Origin: Bacteroidia bacterium
Lineage (GTDB): Bacteria; Bacteroidota; Bacteroidia; Chitinophagales; Saprospiraceae
Length of the DNA: 64,000 bases
Assembly: GCA_030429045.1 (NCBI GenBank)
Contig: JAUIEA010000001.1
Span: forward strand, 62,001 to 126,000
Reading direction: 5' to 3'
Of this stretch, positions 1 through 9,647 are shown piece after piece. The notes under the pieces were generated by a model. The model was not told the origin of the DNA, did not search any database, and saw nothing but the letters and a program-made list of their open reading frames with translations. Within the stretch, counting starts at the first letter, position 1. Every line of letters begins with the position of its first letter. Both the position numbers and the translations under genes were made by a program.

Positions 1-606
1 TTTCTTGCCATAGCGGATCGTCACAGGAAGGAAACGACAGTATTTCTGCAACAGGGCCTCGATACGGGCTTCTTCCAGAAATTCCTTGTTGTCCTTGCCG
101 ATATGCAGGATGATATCCGTACCCCGTTCGGCCTTGTCATCCGATCCAATCTCATATTCCGGATTTCCATCACAGATCCAGCGAGTACCCGCATCTTCCT
201 TCCAGGAGCGCGTGTGTACTTCTACCTTATCCGCCACCATAAAGGCGGAGTAGAAGCCCAGGCCAAAATGGCCGATGATCTTCTCATCCTGATACTTTTC
301 CAAAAACTCGGAAGCACTGGAAAAGGCCACCTGGTTGAGATACTTGAGCACCTCTTCAGAAGTCATCCCGATCCCTTTGTCCCGGATCGTCAGGGTCTTT
401 TTCTTCTTATCCAGCAGGATATCAATGGTCAAATCTCCAATTTCCCCTTTCACCTCTCCCCGGGAGGCCAGGGCCTTCAGTTTGGTGGTGGCGTCGACCG
501 CGTTGGAGACCAGTTCCCGAAGAAAGATCTCATGGTCGGAATAGAGAAACTTTTTAATGATGGGAAAGATGTTTTCGGTCTGTACCGAGATCTGTCCTTT
601 TTGCAT
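1..606 (-). CDS. htpG: Hsp90 chaperone HtpG, N-terminal part (runs off the window)
   Basis: This is the first 202 residues of the cytosolic ATP-driven chaperone Hsp90/HtpG; the rest lies beyond the left edge. The visible part is the GHKL ATPase domain. ELVSNAVDA at residues 31-39 holds the Mg-ATP asparagine and matches the family's ELISNASDA. DKGIGM at 77-82 matches DTGIGM, with Lys replacing the usual Thr. HFGLGFYS at 114-121 is the glycine-rich lid motif. The ATG at 606 gives the standard N-terminus MQKGQISVQTEN. The assignment is very secure from these motifs. The gene points away from the small ORF at 800 and so shares a divergent 190-base spacer with it. No heat-shock operator could be recognised in that spacer. 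Confidence 0.96.
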   Translation of the reverse strand, partial: MQKGQISVQTENIFPIIKKFLYSDHEIFLRELVSNAVDATTKLKALASRGEVKGEIGDLTIDILLDKKKKTLTIRDKGIGMTSEEVLKYLNQVAFSSASEFLEKYQDEKIIGHFGLGFYSAFMVADKVEVHTRSWKEDAGTRWICDGNPEYEIGSDDKAERGTDIILHIGKDNKEFLEEARIEALLQKYCRFLPVTIRYGKK

Positions 607-799
607 GGTTCAGGCTTTTTTTCCGAATAGCACAAAGCCAGTGCCATCCCCTCTTCTATGCCAATTTGACAAGATTACCAGCCAAAGACGACAGGTATAC
701 CTGACGAATTGGACATACCCCCTGAAAAAAAATGCCGGCATTTTTCAAAGTTGGAACCATTCTTGCCTGTCTACTGATGAGGCTAGCCTCGATAAACCC

Positions 800-1018
800 A
801 TGAGTCAGGCAAGAAAAATAAATGGCAGCGAAATTGTGAATTTCATCACTGATTTTGCGCAGCGTCAAGGACAGATCCGATACCGGATCCTCCTGCACCT
901 CTACGGTGGTGAGACGCTGATCTTTGCAGACTTTGGCCGCTACGAGCAATACAAAAAAGCCTGGGCCCGGCTGCACGAAGCCAAAAATGAAGAAATGGAT
1001 CTGTTGATCCGTCGATGA
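800..1018 (+). CDS. Small hypothetical protein (72 aa)
   Basis: The 72-residue ORF begins at the ATG at 800 and reads MSQARKINGSEIV, ending in EMDLLIRR. It is mixed alpha/beta in character, with a charged C-terminus, no signal peptide and no membrane segment. Amino-acid use looks like a real soluble protein, and a hairpin terminator follows 14 bases after its stop. The same frame stays open back to an ATG at 557, but that would overlap htpG antisense and adds unlikely sequence, so the shorter start was chosen. I do not recognise a family. An antisense ORF over the same bases (656-976) looks less protein-like. Whether it is really a gene is uncertain. Confidence 0.45.
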   Translation: MSQARKINGSEIVNFITDFAQRQGQIRYRILLHLYGGETLIFADFGRYEQYKKAWARLHEAKNEEMDLLIRR

Positions 1019-1031
1019 ATAATGTCAAGAT

Positions 1032-1079
1032 GGAAAAAGGGTCGCACCAAACTGGGGGGTATGGTTGCGGCCCTTTTCC
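1032..1079. terminator. Hairpin terminator between convergent genes
   Basis: An 18-base left arm at 1032-1049 (A-rich outside, GGGTCGCACCA inside) pairs with 1062-1079 (TGGTTGCGGCCCTTTTCC) with two or three mismatches and a 12-base loop. It lies between the small plus-strand ORF ending at 1018 and the minus-strand gene ending at 1098. It could stop transcription from either side. Confidence 0.55.
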
Positions 1080-1097
1080 TCTTGTATCCCATTCACA

Positions 1098-4000
1098 TCA
1101 GGGTTGCTGAATAATGACCTTTTCCTGGTGCTGCCAATCCGATTGACGGAGACGAAGCCAGTAGACACCAGCGGTCAGATCCGGTAATGCCACTCGATCG
1201 GACATCGGGAGCTGTACCGACTTTTCCAGCACTGCTCTGCCCATTGCATCAAAAAGTGTCAGTTCTGCCGGACCGGATAAACCCGCTGTCTGAATATCCA
1301 GATAGTCGACAGCCGGGTTCGGACCAAAGGCCAGCATGGGGCGCTCTCCATCGACATCCTCCTGACTGGTGAGCATGCCCAGGACAAAGGAGTATCGGAT
1401 GGATCGACCAAACTCGGCCTCGAAATACTTGAGCACCGCATTGATCGTGGGTGCCAGAATGCGCAAATAGCCATTTCCCGCAGCAGGATCCGCCCAATAG
1501 GACAGGCCGTCATTCCCGGAGTCCAGCAACTCGAACGTATAACATCCATCCGGATAGTCCATTTTAAAATCATATTGCGAATTGGCTGCAAAACCACCCT
1601 GATTCAACAGGATATTCCCTTCCGCATCCCAGACTTTGACGCTGTTTTCCGTAGGGCGGTTATTGGTTCGAAGACGGAATCGAATGCCGGATCCAAACGA
1701 TTTGGGGATCTCGAAGGCCGAACTCATCACATTGTTTTCGGCATTTTCATCCATTCCGTTATTGACTTCCTGGACAGCCACCTGGAAGACATCGCTGCCA
1801 TCCCCGACCCAGAATGCAGAGGACGGCACGGGCAAGGTTACCACCGTTCTGTCCATCGGAGACAGATTACCTGTCCAGGTGTACGACTGCACGTTGCCTC
1901 CCGCAACACCATAGGTCAAGAGGACACTGGTGATATCTGTGGCCCCGCTGTTGCGCAGGATGATCTGCGGATCGTGGCACATCGGATTGAGACGTCCATA
2001 ATATTGGGTTGTGGATGGCGCCAGGATCTCATAGATATCGGCATCTGTCTGGAATGCCCATGGGCCGTATTGGATCAATTGCATATCCATGACATAGTTT
2101 CCGCCGCCCATGCCCAGGTTATTGGCGGGAACCGGGGTTATGCTGTAGTCAATGGTAGCTGTCGGACCGGCGATATAGTCTGAGATCTCGAACTCGTGTT
2201 CTTTGACCAGATCACCCGGGCACCAACCCTCTCGTGCTCCGGGCCAGGTGCCTCCTTGCGGAAAGACAGGGTTCAGTGCACAGTCATGCGTTTGCCAGAC
2301 ATGCCAGTCTGCCACCTTCACATTGTCGACATGCAGGGTATGGGTATTGTTCTTCCACTCACAGCAATGCGGATAATTACCATCGTTGCTATTGTGTCCA
2401 TGGCCCGTGATCCTCGTTTTCACCTTGAACGATTCGGCGGTTGGCAGCAGGTCCACCTCTGTCGGAGGAAGGGCAACATCATCATCGAGGTTTTTGTAAC
2501 TGTGCGATTTCAATCCGCCCCATAAACGGTCGATCTTCTGGACCTCCCGTGCCGGTGTTCCCGGATAAAACAGGAATTTCAGATCGATCAGTTCCTGGTT
2601 GTTTCCGGCGCTTAATTCGACCTGATCCTGCAGGATCGGAGCGTAATCAGTGACATCATAGACCCAGCTGAATCCCTCCCCGAGGGTCAGCCCGATCCCG
2701 TACGGGGTAATGTATCGGCCGATCTCATATTGATCGATCACTTCAAAGGGAGGTGAGAAGTAGTGGAGGGTATCATTCATCCAGAGCTGTCCGGCACCAG
2801 CCACCGAGGAATCGATGGCTACCCCGGTTACATCGTAGAGATAGGTGGTCCTGGGCGCCCACCCGTGGATGGTATCCAGTCCGATCGGGTTGTGGTCGGC
2901 AATGCCAAAGGTCACCAGGCTTGTCAAGGGCAGGGGTAGCAGATGGTGCAGCGTATCCTCTACCGGATAGAGCTGGTAGTCGCCCTGGACAAAACCCAGG
3001 GTGGGCCTGGACACAAACGCCTGATCCGCATAGCCCAGCTCTGTCGCCTTTCTGCCTCGCCAGTGGACCGGCCCGAATGGGATCGCTGTTTGAAGGGGCT
3101 CGAACACATTGGGATAGGCACTCTGTTGCTGGTCGAATCCGCAACCGTAAACCAGGTTGTCAAAATAGGGCGCAAAGGGTCCCAGGCGGTATTGCATCAA
3201 CTCCCGGATGGTCTCCACCGGCAGCTCGACATTGAATAACATCAGTTCATCGACCGATCCCTGATAGGGACCATTGTAAGTCAGAGCTTTTCCAACGGAC
3301 AGGCTGGTGATGGTCTGGATCAGGCGATTCAAACCGTTTCCGCTGTGCCACAACTGCCCATTCCGATAGATCTTCATCGATCCGGTGCTGGCATTCTTGA
3401 CAAAAGCCCAGTGATTCCACTGGTTTTTATAGTCTGATTCTACGGCCTGTTTGTTGATCCGATCGTAATTCGGACCATCCCCGGCATCCCAGTAGATCTG
3501 GCCATTACTCCAGGGGAAGTGGATATTCAGCACCCTGCGTCCCTGATCATCCACGCCTTCGATGATCGAGCTGTTGAAGGGTTGTGCGTCACTGCCTTTT
3601 GCCCAGAAACAGATGGTGATCTGGTCCTTCAACTCAGAAAGGCGATCCTCCGGCACTGCGATGTAACTGTCTCCTTTGAATTCGACATATCCGTCCGGAC
3701 CGGTTCGCAAGGAGGCCATTTCCAGGTTGGCATCACCGCCCTGAACGGCGAAAAAGGGTTGCCCACCGCTGCGATCGAATGCCATATCCACCAGGATATG
3801 GCTGCTGCCATCCCAATCAAACGCGGTGGTCAGCAGAAGGCTGTCTACTTCTCCGATGCTTGTCCAGGGTCGGGCCAGGACAGTCGTCCAACTCTCTTCG
3901 ATCACCTGATCGGCCTTGACGGCTGAGGTGTGCGCCATTCGGACGGTCAGAAAGAATTCTGCATCCGGATGATCATCCTGCCAGACCAGCTGTCTGATCG

Positions 4001-4538
4001 GTCCGGCGGTCAGACCGGCTGACTGGAGCTCCTGGGCCGTATAGATAGCTTGCAGTCGGGCACTGGGAGATCCTTTCGTCAGGGGAATATAGACCTGGTC
4101 AGCGATACCGGGAAAAACCGTGGACGTTATGCTGGACCCGACATTTTGCAGCACCGGGGTCTCAAATTTTTCGACCTGCCGGTCATACAGTGGATCCTGA
4201 ACCAGGGTGATGCTGGGTGGTGCTGATGTGCCCTCCAGGAAATAAGGATGGGTCAACGCCGTTGAATCCATATCCCCGGTATGGTGATACACCTTGTTGT
4301 AGGTGAGATAATCCCACTCCCCGCAATCGTAGCCGTCCTGGGTGGTGGCCGGGTCGCACTTGAGGGTATGGACCATCAAAATCTTTCGCCAAGACTGGCT
4401 GGCATCCGGAAATGCAAAGACACCTCGGCGAGTGGTGATCGAATCAAATGTCAGGGTCTGGACCACGATCGGATCCTCCTGAGCCTTCAGGGAGACCAGT
4501 GTCATCACGATCAGAAAAGGAAGCAGAAAATAACGCAT
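1098..4538 (-). CDS. Secreted peptide-N-glycosidase F-like protein with LamG insertion and T9SS sorting domain
   Basis: This 1146-residue exported protein has a signal peptide (residues 1-19, ending LVSLKAQ). The PNGase F fold is split. CGEWDY at about 72-77 corresponds to the CDEWDR stretch that carries the catalytic Asp of the Flavobacterium enzyme. A LamG/concanavalin-like domain lies at about 275-440. The second PNGase half contains ITPYGIGL, then HCCEWK (the conserved Glu of CAEWC) and REGWCPGD. Other Bacteroidota PNGase F homologues remove N-glycans by amidohydrolysis of the Asn side chain. The stretch aligned with the family's YTETW, which carries another active-site Glu, reads LKFLFYPG here, so that residue is apparently absent. 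The last ~75 residues, beginning FGPNPAVDYLDI, are a T9SS type A sorting domain. It is likely on the cell surface or released. The family is secure; activity is not. Confidence 0.85.
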   Translation of the reverse strand: MRYFLLPFLIVMTLVSLKAQEDPIVVQTLTFDSITTRRGVFAFPDASQSWRKILMVHTLKCDPATTQDGYDCGEWDYLTYNKVYHHTGDMDSTALTHPYFLEGTSAPPSITLVQDPLYDRQVEKFETPVLQNVGSSITSTVFPGIADQVYIPLTKGSPSARLQAIYTAQELQSAGLTAGPIRQLVWQDDHPDAEFFLTVRMAHTSAVKADQVIEESWTTVLARPWTSIGEVDSLLLTTAFDWDGSSHILVDMAFDRSGGQPFFAVQGGDANLEMASLRTGPDGYVEFKGDSYIAVPEDRLSELKDQITICFWAKGSDAQPFNSSIIEGVDDQGRRVLNIHFPWSNGQIYWDAGDGPNYDRINKQAVESDYKNQWNHWAFVKNASTGSMKIYRNGQLWHSGNGLNRLIQTITSLSVGKALTYNGPYQGSVDELMLFNVELPVETIRELMQYRLGPFAPYFDNLVYGCGFDQQQSAYPNVFEPLQTAIPFGPVHWRGRKATELGYADQAFVSRPTLGFVQGDYQLYPVEDTLHHLLPLPLTSLVTFGIADHNPIGLDTIHGWAPRTTYLYDVTGVAIDSSVAGAGQLWMNDTLHYFSPPFEVIDQYEIGRYITPYGIGLTLGEGFSWVYDVTDYAPILQDQVELSAGNNQELIDLKFLFYPGTPAREVQKIDRLWGGLKSHSYKNLDDDVALPPTEVDLLPTAESFKVKTRITGHGHNSNDGNYPHCCEWKNNTHTLHVDNVKVADWHVWQTHDCALNPVFPQGGTWPGAREGWCPGDLVKEHEFEISDYIAGPTATIDYSITPVPANNLGMGGGNYVMDMQLIQYGPWAFQTDADIYEILAPSTTQYYGRLNPMCHDPQIILRNSGATDITSVLLTYGVAGGNVQSYTWTGNLSPMDRTVVTLPVPSSAFWVGDGSDVFQVAVQEVNNGMDENAENNVMSSAFEIPKSFGSGIRFRLRTNNRPTENSVKVWDAEGNILLNQGGFAANSQYDFKMDYPDGCYTFELLDSGNDGLSYWADPAAGNGYLRILAPTINAVLKYFEAEFGRSIRYSFVLGMLTSQEDVDGERPMLAFGPNPAVDYLDIQTAGLSGPAELTLFDAMGRAVLEKSVQLPMSDRVALPDLTAGVYWLRLRQSDWQHQEKVIIQQP

Positions 4539-4813
4539 GTTGAAAAGGTTGGGCGAATTGGAAAGATACGGTGATCAAAGGATACATTCTCATCCAATAT
4601 AGGCCATGGCTCGGCCATTTCTGGTCAAAAGACCATTGCAGAAGGCAGGGCAGATCCATTTTCAACATCCCGTAACCTTTCTGCACGCAAGACGTATTAT
4701 TAACCTGTCCTCCTGGAATACAAGGAATGACAATTGAAGAAAATGATGAATGCATCCGGAACAAGTAGACCTGTTCCTGATGTTATTGGTAAAGTGTTAA
4801 TCTTGTCGGGCAT

Positions 4814-6367
4814 ATGTTGAAGCAGAACCTCAGTCAAAAATTATTGCAAAAGTTGTCTCCTCAGCAGATTCAGCTGATGAAGCTTTTGCAAGTACCTACG
4901 GCTGTACTGGACCAGCGGATCAAGGAGGAGTTGGAGGCCAACCCCGCCCTTGAAGAACAGGAGGATCGCGAAGATCCCTATGAGCTGGCCCGGGAGGATG
5001 AAACACCCACCGACCAGGATGACAACGATGATGCTTCGGAGTATGATACTGAAACCGACTCGATCGAGGAGGTAGGCTCGGAGACCGAATTCGAAATGGA
5101 GGATTACCTCAACGAATACATTGAGGATGATCCTGCGAGTTACAAGTATCGCAATGACGATATGGCCGCCGAGGAACAAAAGCAGATCCCGATCGCCGTC
5201 CAGCATACCTTCCATGAATATCTGGAAGAGCAGTTAGGCATGTTGAACATCGACGACCCGCGTTTGCTGGCCATCGCTCATCAGATCATCGGGAGCATCG
5301 ATGATGACGGATATCTGCGCCGCGAACCGATCGCCATTGTCGATGATCTGTTGTTCAGTCAGAATATCGTCGCGACGGAAGAAGAGGTCAACGCCATGCT
5401 GGCCAAGATCCAGACCCTCGACCCTCCGGGGGTGGGTGCCAGCGATCTCCGGGAATGTCTGCTTATTCAAATCCGGCTGAATCTCACCGCAGCCAGAGAA
5501 GACGCCGAAGACGAGGAACTGGATATCCTGATGATCGCATTCCGGATCATTGAGAAGTACTTCAACGAGTTTACCAAGAAACATTACCCCCGCCTGCAGC
5601 GACAGCTCAACCTGACGGAAGGGCAACTGAAGCAGGCCATCGACCTGATCATCAAACTGAACCCCAAACCAGCCAGTGGATTCACCGGCGGAGGGGGACA
5701 ACCGATCCAATATATCGTACCCGACTTTCTGATCTACAATCGGGAAGGAGAACTCGAACTGACCCTCAACACCCGTAATGCACCCGATCTGCGGGTCAAT
5801 GATCACTACGCAGACATGCTGAAGTCTTTCAAGGAAAGTCACCAGGGCAAACGGATCAATAAAAAGGAAAAGGAAGCCTTCTACTTTATCAAACAGAAAA
5901 TTGACTCGGCACGATGGTTCATCGATGCCATCCGCCAGCGGCAGGATACCATGTACCGGACCATGTATGCCATCCTGAACTACCAGAAAGATTTCTTCCT
6001 GACCGGTGATCAACGCAAATTGCGTCCGATGATCCTCAAGGATGTCGCAGACATTACCGGACTGGATATTTCAACGGTTTCCCGGGTTGCCAACAGCAAA
6101 TTTGTGCAGACCGAATTCGGAACAAAACGCCTGAAGGACTTTTTCTCCGAATCCCTCCAGACGGAAAGTGGCGAAGAAGTATCTACCCTCGAGGTCAAAA
6201 AGATTCTCACGGATATTATCAGCGCGGAAAACAAGCGCAAGCCTTTCTCTGATGAGAAACTGAAGACCCTGCTGCGCAATAAAGGGTATAATATCGCCCG
6301 TCGGACCGTGGCCAAGTATCGGGAACAACTGAACATCCCGGTCGCCCGTCTTCGCAAGACATTGTAA
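4814..6367 (+). CDS. rpoN: RNA polymerase sigma-54 factor
   Basis: At 517 residues this is a normal-length sigma-54. It lets RNA polymerase recognise -24/-12 promoters and requires AAA+ activators for opening. The N-terminal glutamine/leucine-rich activator-contact region (LSQKLLQKLSPQQIQLMKLL) is followed by an acidic linker at about 40-110, the core-binding domain, and a helix-turn-helix around 412-450 (DISTVSRV). The signature RpoN box ARRTVAKYRE is at about 495-504. The start at 4814 gives the typical MLKQNLSQKL. The gene is monocistronic here, with asnB following after 141 bases. No unusual residues were seen, and the identity is secure. Confidence 0.97.
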   Translation: MLKQNLSQKLLQKLSPQQIQLMKLLQVPTAVLDQRIKEELEANPALEEQEDREDPYELAREDETPTDQDDNDDASEYDTETDSIEEVGSETEFEMEDYLNEYIEDDPASYKYRNDDMAAEEQKQIPIAVQHTFHEYLEEQLGMLNIDDPRLLAIAHQIIGSIDDDGYLRREPIAIVDDLLFSQNIVATEEEVNAMLAKIQTLDPPGVGASDLRECLLIQIRLNLTAAREDAEDEELDILMIAFRIIEKYFNEFTKKHYPRLQRQLNLTEGQLKQAIDLIIKLNPKPASGFTGGGGQPIQYIVPDFLIYNREGELELTLNTRNAPDLRVNDHYADMLKSFKESHQGKRINKKEKEAFYFIKQKIDSARWFIDAIRQRQDTMYRTMYAILNYQKDFFLTGDQRKLRPMILKDVADITGLDISTVSRVANSKFVQTEFGTKRLKDFFSESLQTESGEEVSTLEVKKILTDIISAENKRKPFSDEKLKTLLRNKGYNIARRTVAKYREQLNIPVARLRKTL

Positions 6368-6508
6368 CCTTTCTCCTCATTACCAGACAACCTCGTCTGA
6401 CCTGCAGATGATCGGATCTGTCTCCACGATGATGAATGGAGGCTACCGGGGGGCAACTTCTAGCCTCTGTTCTCCGTATACCCTGCTGTCAATAAACACC
6501 AACTGACC

Positions 6509-8227
6509 ATGTGTGGAATCCTGGGTGTATTCGGCTTTCAGGAACCGGTGGATGTCATTCGTCCCCGAGTCTTGCGCTATTCCAAAATGCTTCGTCATCG
6601 GGGCCCCGATTGGAACGGGATCCATTGCAGCCATTCGGCGATCCTCGCGCATGAACGCCTGGCCATTGTCGGACTGAACTCCGGTGCACAGCCCATCTCA
6701 GACAAGGAGGAACGCATCTTTCTCTCCGTCAATGGGGAGATCTACAATTACAAAGAGATCCAGGCACAACTTGAAAAAGAATACCCTGGTATTCAGCAGG
6801 AATACACCACAGATTCGGATTGTGAGATCCTGATCCACCTCTATAAGAAGAAAGGACCCGATTTCCTGCGTGCAGCAGGGATCAACGGAATGTTTGCGTT
6901 CGTGCTGTATGACGAACGGACAGATCGGATCGTAGCCGGACGTGATCATGCCGGGATCATTCCCCTTTATCAGGGTACCGGTCGGGATGGTAGTCTCTGG
7001 TTTGCCTCCGAAATGAAGTCCCTCCAGGAAGAATGCGAACCCTTTTCCCTCTTTCCTCCGGGGCATTACTTTGTGGGCAGCAAAGGACCCGGTGGCTATG
7101 CTGGCAAACTGCAGCCCTTCGTTGCCGAAACGTGGTTTCAGGACGATCACGTCGTTCCAAACCAACCCTGGGATCCGGCAGTTTTTCGCGACCGACTCAC
7201 GGCAGCCGTCGAACGTCACCTGATGACCGAAGTGCCCTTCGGCGTTTTGCTGTCCGGTGGACTCGACTCCTCCCTGGTGGCGGCCATCACTAACCGACTC
7301 AATCGTTCTGCCGGCAACCGGGACCTGTTGCGGTCCTTTTGTATCGGTCTTTCCGGTTCTCCCGACCTGGCTGCTGCTCAAAAGGTAGCCGACTTTCTCG
7401 GGACCCGGCACTACTCCTTTGAATACACCATCCAGGAAGGTCTGGATGCACTCTCCGATGTGATCTACCATCTGGAGACCTATGATGTCACCACGATCCG
7501 GGCCAGTACACCCATGTTTCTGATGGCGCGCAAGATCAAGGCCACAGGGGTGAAGATGGTCCTCAGTGGTGAAGGCGCCGACGAAGTGTTTGCCGGTTAC
7601 CTCTATTTTCACAAGGCCCCGAATGCCGAAGAGCTGTATCGGGAGTCTGCCCGTAAATTGAGAGAACTACACCAGTATGACTGTCTGCGGGCCAACAAGG
7701 CCATGATGGCCTGGGGTGTGGAAACCCGTGTCCCCTTCCTCGACCGTGAATTCCTGGCCTATGCCATGCAATTGGATCCGGCCGAAAAAAGCTCCGGAGA
7801 CCGGATCGAAAAGCATCTGATCCGGAAGTCATTCGATGTTTCCGGTGATCCCTATCTCCCGGAAGAGGTCTTGTGGCGTCAGAAAGAACAATTCTCGGAT
7901 GGCGTCGGCTATGGCTGGATCGATAGTCTGAAGGCAGAAGCAGAACGTCGGATCACCGATCTGCAAATGCAGTTTGCCGCTTCCCGATTCCCCATCCACC
8001 CGCCACTGAGCAAGGAGGCCTATTTCTATCGGGAGCTGTTCGAACACCATTTCCCGTCGCCATTTGCGGCAAAAACGGTTCCGTATGGCCCATCCATTGC
8101 CTGCAGTTCCCCTGCGGCCATCGCCTGGGATGCCAGTTTTCAACAGAATGCAGACCCCAGTGGCCGGGCGATATCCGGCATCCACAAGGATTCTTATCGG
8201 GAAACAGCACCTGTCACCGGTAAATAA
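6509..8227 (+). CDS. asnB: Asparagine synthetase B (glutamine-hydrolysing)
   Basis: The enzyme makes asparagine from aspartate, ATP and glutamine in the cytoplasm. The protein starts MCGILGVF, so Cys2 is the N-terminal glutaminase nucleophile exposed after Met removal. RHRGPDWNG (about 29-37) and NGEIYNYKE are the classical class II amidotransferase motifs. The ATP-pyrophosphatase loop LSGGLDSS is near residue 248, and SGEGADEVFAGY follows in the synthetase domain. The length of 572 residues is slightly over the E. coli AsnB length, owing to a C-terminal tail. The gene is convergent with the aminotransferase at 8235, only seven bases apart, so they share terminator space. Confidence 0.96.
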   Translation: MCGILGVFGFQEPVDVIRPRVLRYSKMLRHRGPDWNGIHCSHSAILAHERLAIVGLNSGAQPISDKEERIFLSVNGEIYNYKEIQAQLEKEYPGIQQEYTTDSDCEILIHLYKKKGPDFLRAAGINGMFAFVLYDERTDRIVAGRDHAGIIPLYQGTGRDGSLWFASEMKSLQEECEPFSLFPPGHYFVGSKGPGGYAGKLQPFVAETWFQDDHVVPNQPWDPAVFRDRLTAAVERHLMTEVPFGVLLSGGLDSSLVAAITNRLNRSAGNRDLLRSFCIGLSGSPDLAAAQKVADFLGTRHYSFEYTIQEGLDALSDVIYHLETYDVTTIRASTPMFLMARKIKATGVKMVLSGEGADEVFAGYLYFHKAPNAEELYRESARKLRELHQYDCLRANKAMMAWGVETRVPFLDREFLAYAMQLDPAEKSSGDRIEKHLIRKSFDVSGDPYLPEEVLWRQKEQFSDGVGYGWIDSLKAEAERRITDLQMQFAASRFPIHPPLSKEAYFYRELFEHHFPSPFAAKTVPYGPSIACSSPAAIAWDASFQQNADPSGRAISGIHKDSYRETAPVTGK

Positions 8228-8234
8228 GACTCCC

Positions 8235-9431
8235 TCAGGACTGCAGGACGGAATCCAGGGCCTGACGCAAGACCTGGCAGCCCCATCTGACCTCTTCTTC
8301 TGTAATGATCAGGGGTGGAGCGATGCGGATCGCTTCCATGTTGAAAAGGAACCAATCTGCGACTACTCCCCCAACGAGTGCATGCCGGATCACCCGTTGC
8401 ACCGCTTCTGCGTCGCCCAGGTCGAGTGACATCATAAAACCGGCGCGCCGGATCTCCCGTACAGCGGGATGGTCATTCAGCAATTCATAAAACAGATCAG
8501 ACTTGGCGACCACCTCCTGGATCAGGGTACTGTCCATCAGGGTGTTGAGGGTTGCCAGCGCGGCGGCTGCGGACACCGGATGACCACCAAAGGTGGTGAT
8601 ATGACCGAGCACGGGCGTATGGCTGAGCACCTGCATGTGCTCCCTGGAAGAAATAAAGGCCGCAATGGGCATCCCTCCACCCATTCCTTTTCCGATCAGC
8701 AGGATATCCGGTTCGATGCCATAGCCCTCAAAAGCCCACAGATGCCCTGTCCGGCCATATCCACACTGGATCTCATCCAGGACCAGGAGTGTACCGGTGT
8801 CTGTACATCGTTGACGCAAGGCCCGGAGCCATGCCGGGTCCGGGATCGTGATCCCCGATTCGGCCTGGACGGTTTCGATCACCACACAGGCGGTTTCCGT
8901 GGAGATCCGCTCCAGGTCTCCAAGGGCATTGTATTCGATATGTCGGACGCCGGGGAGTAACGGCCGATAGGCATCGGTATAATACGGATCGCTCATCAGG
9001 CTCATGGCCCCCTGGGTCGAACCGTGGTAGGCCTTGCGGGCACTGATGATCCCGGATCGGCCCGTAGATCGTTTCGCCAGTTTCATGGCACCTTCCACGG
9101 CCTCGGTCCCAGAATTGACCAGGTAGACATTGTCCAATCCTTCGGGAAGTAGGTCGACCAGTCGTCGGGCCAGCATGACTTGGGGACTGAGAACATATTC
9201 ACCATAGACCATCACATGCATATACTGCCTGGCCTGGTCCTCCACGGCTTTCACCACCTCCGGATGGGTGTGGCCGAGTGGGCTCATGCCGATACCGGAG
9301 ATCAGGTCCAGGTGCTTCTGACCCTCAGGACCATACAGCCAGACACCGTGTGCACGCTGCACCTCCAGTTGCAAGGGGGCATCACTGGTCTGGGCAAGAT
9401 GATTGAGAAAGAGCTGGCGTTGGGTGATCAT
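8235..9431 (-). CDS. Class III (ornithine/acetylornithine-type) PLP aminotransferase
   Basis: This 398-residue cytosolic aminotransferase belongs to the acetylornithine/GABA/DAPA group. The PLP-binding signature is LVLDEIQCGYGRTG, followed by the Schiff-base lysine in LIGKGMGGG. SGTEAVEGAMKLAK holds the phosphate-cup Ser/Gly-Thr. The chosen ATG at 9431 (MITQRQLFLNHL) matches the usual N-terminus; the frame is open 11 codons further upstream but gives an unlike sequence. The substrate cannot be fixed from sequence: the neighbours are asnB and a lysozyme, not an arginine or biotin operon. In related Bacteroidota such stand-alone genes are usually annotated aspartate aminotransferase family. Confidence 0.9.
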   Translation of the reverse strand: MITQRQLFLNHLAQTSDAPLQLEVQRAHGVWLYGPEGQKHLDLISGIGMSPLGHTHPEVVKAVEDQARQYMHVMVYGEYVLSPQVMLARRLVDLLPEGLDNVYLVNSGTEAVEGAMKLAKRSTGRSGIISARKAYHGSTQGAMSLMSDPYYTDAYRPLLPGVRHIEYNALGDLERISTETACVVIETVQAESGITIPDPAWLRALRQRCTDTGTLLVLDEIQCGYGRTGHLWAFEGYGIEPDILLIGKGMGGGMPIAAFISSREHMQVLSHTPVLGHITTFGGHPVSAAAALATLNTLMDSTLIQEVVAKSDLFYELLNDHPAVREIRRAGFMMSLDLGDAEAVQRVIRHALVGGVVADWFLFNMEAIRIAPPLIITEEEVRWGCQVLRQALDSVLQS

Positions 9432-9647
9432 GAGAACAAAAATGAAGTTTTTCCGGCAGACCAAATGTCGGGAACCAAGAGCCGGAAATCCAGACAGGTC
9501 AGAACGTGGATAATTGATGTATTATTCGCATATGACCGCATAATTCCTCCTCGCCAGACGTTAATTTTACAACGCCGGGAGGAAAATCCGATCCCGTTCA
9601 GTCGGAACGGCCGGATTTTTGCCCTTCACTGGTGTATTCCTTCCATC

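Noticed and set aside
557-799. Upstream extension of the small ORF to 153 codons
   Set aside because: It would cover the htpG start antisense, and the added residues look random.
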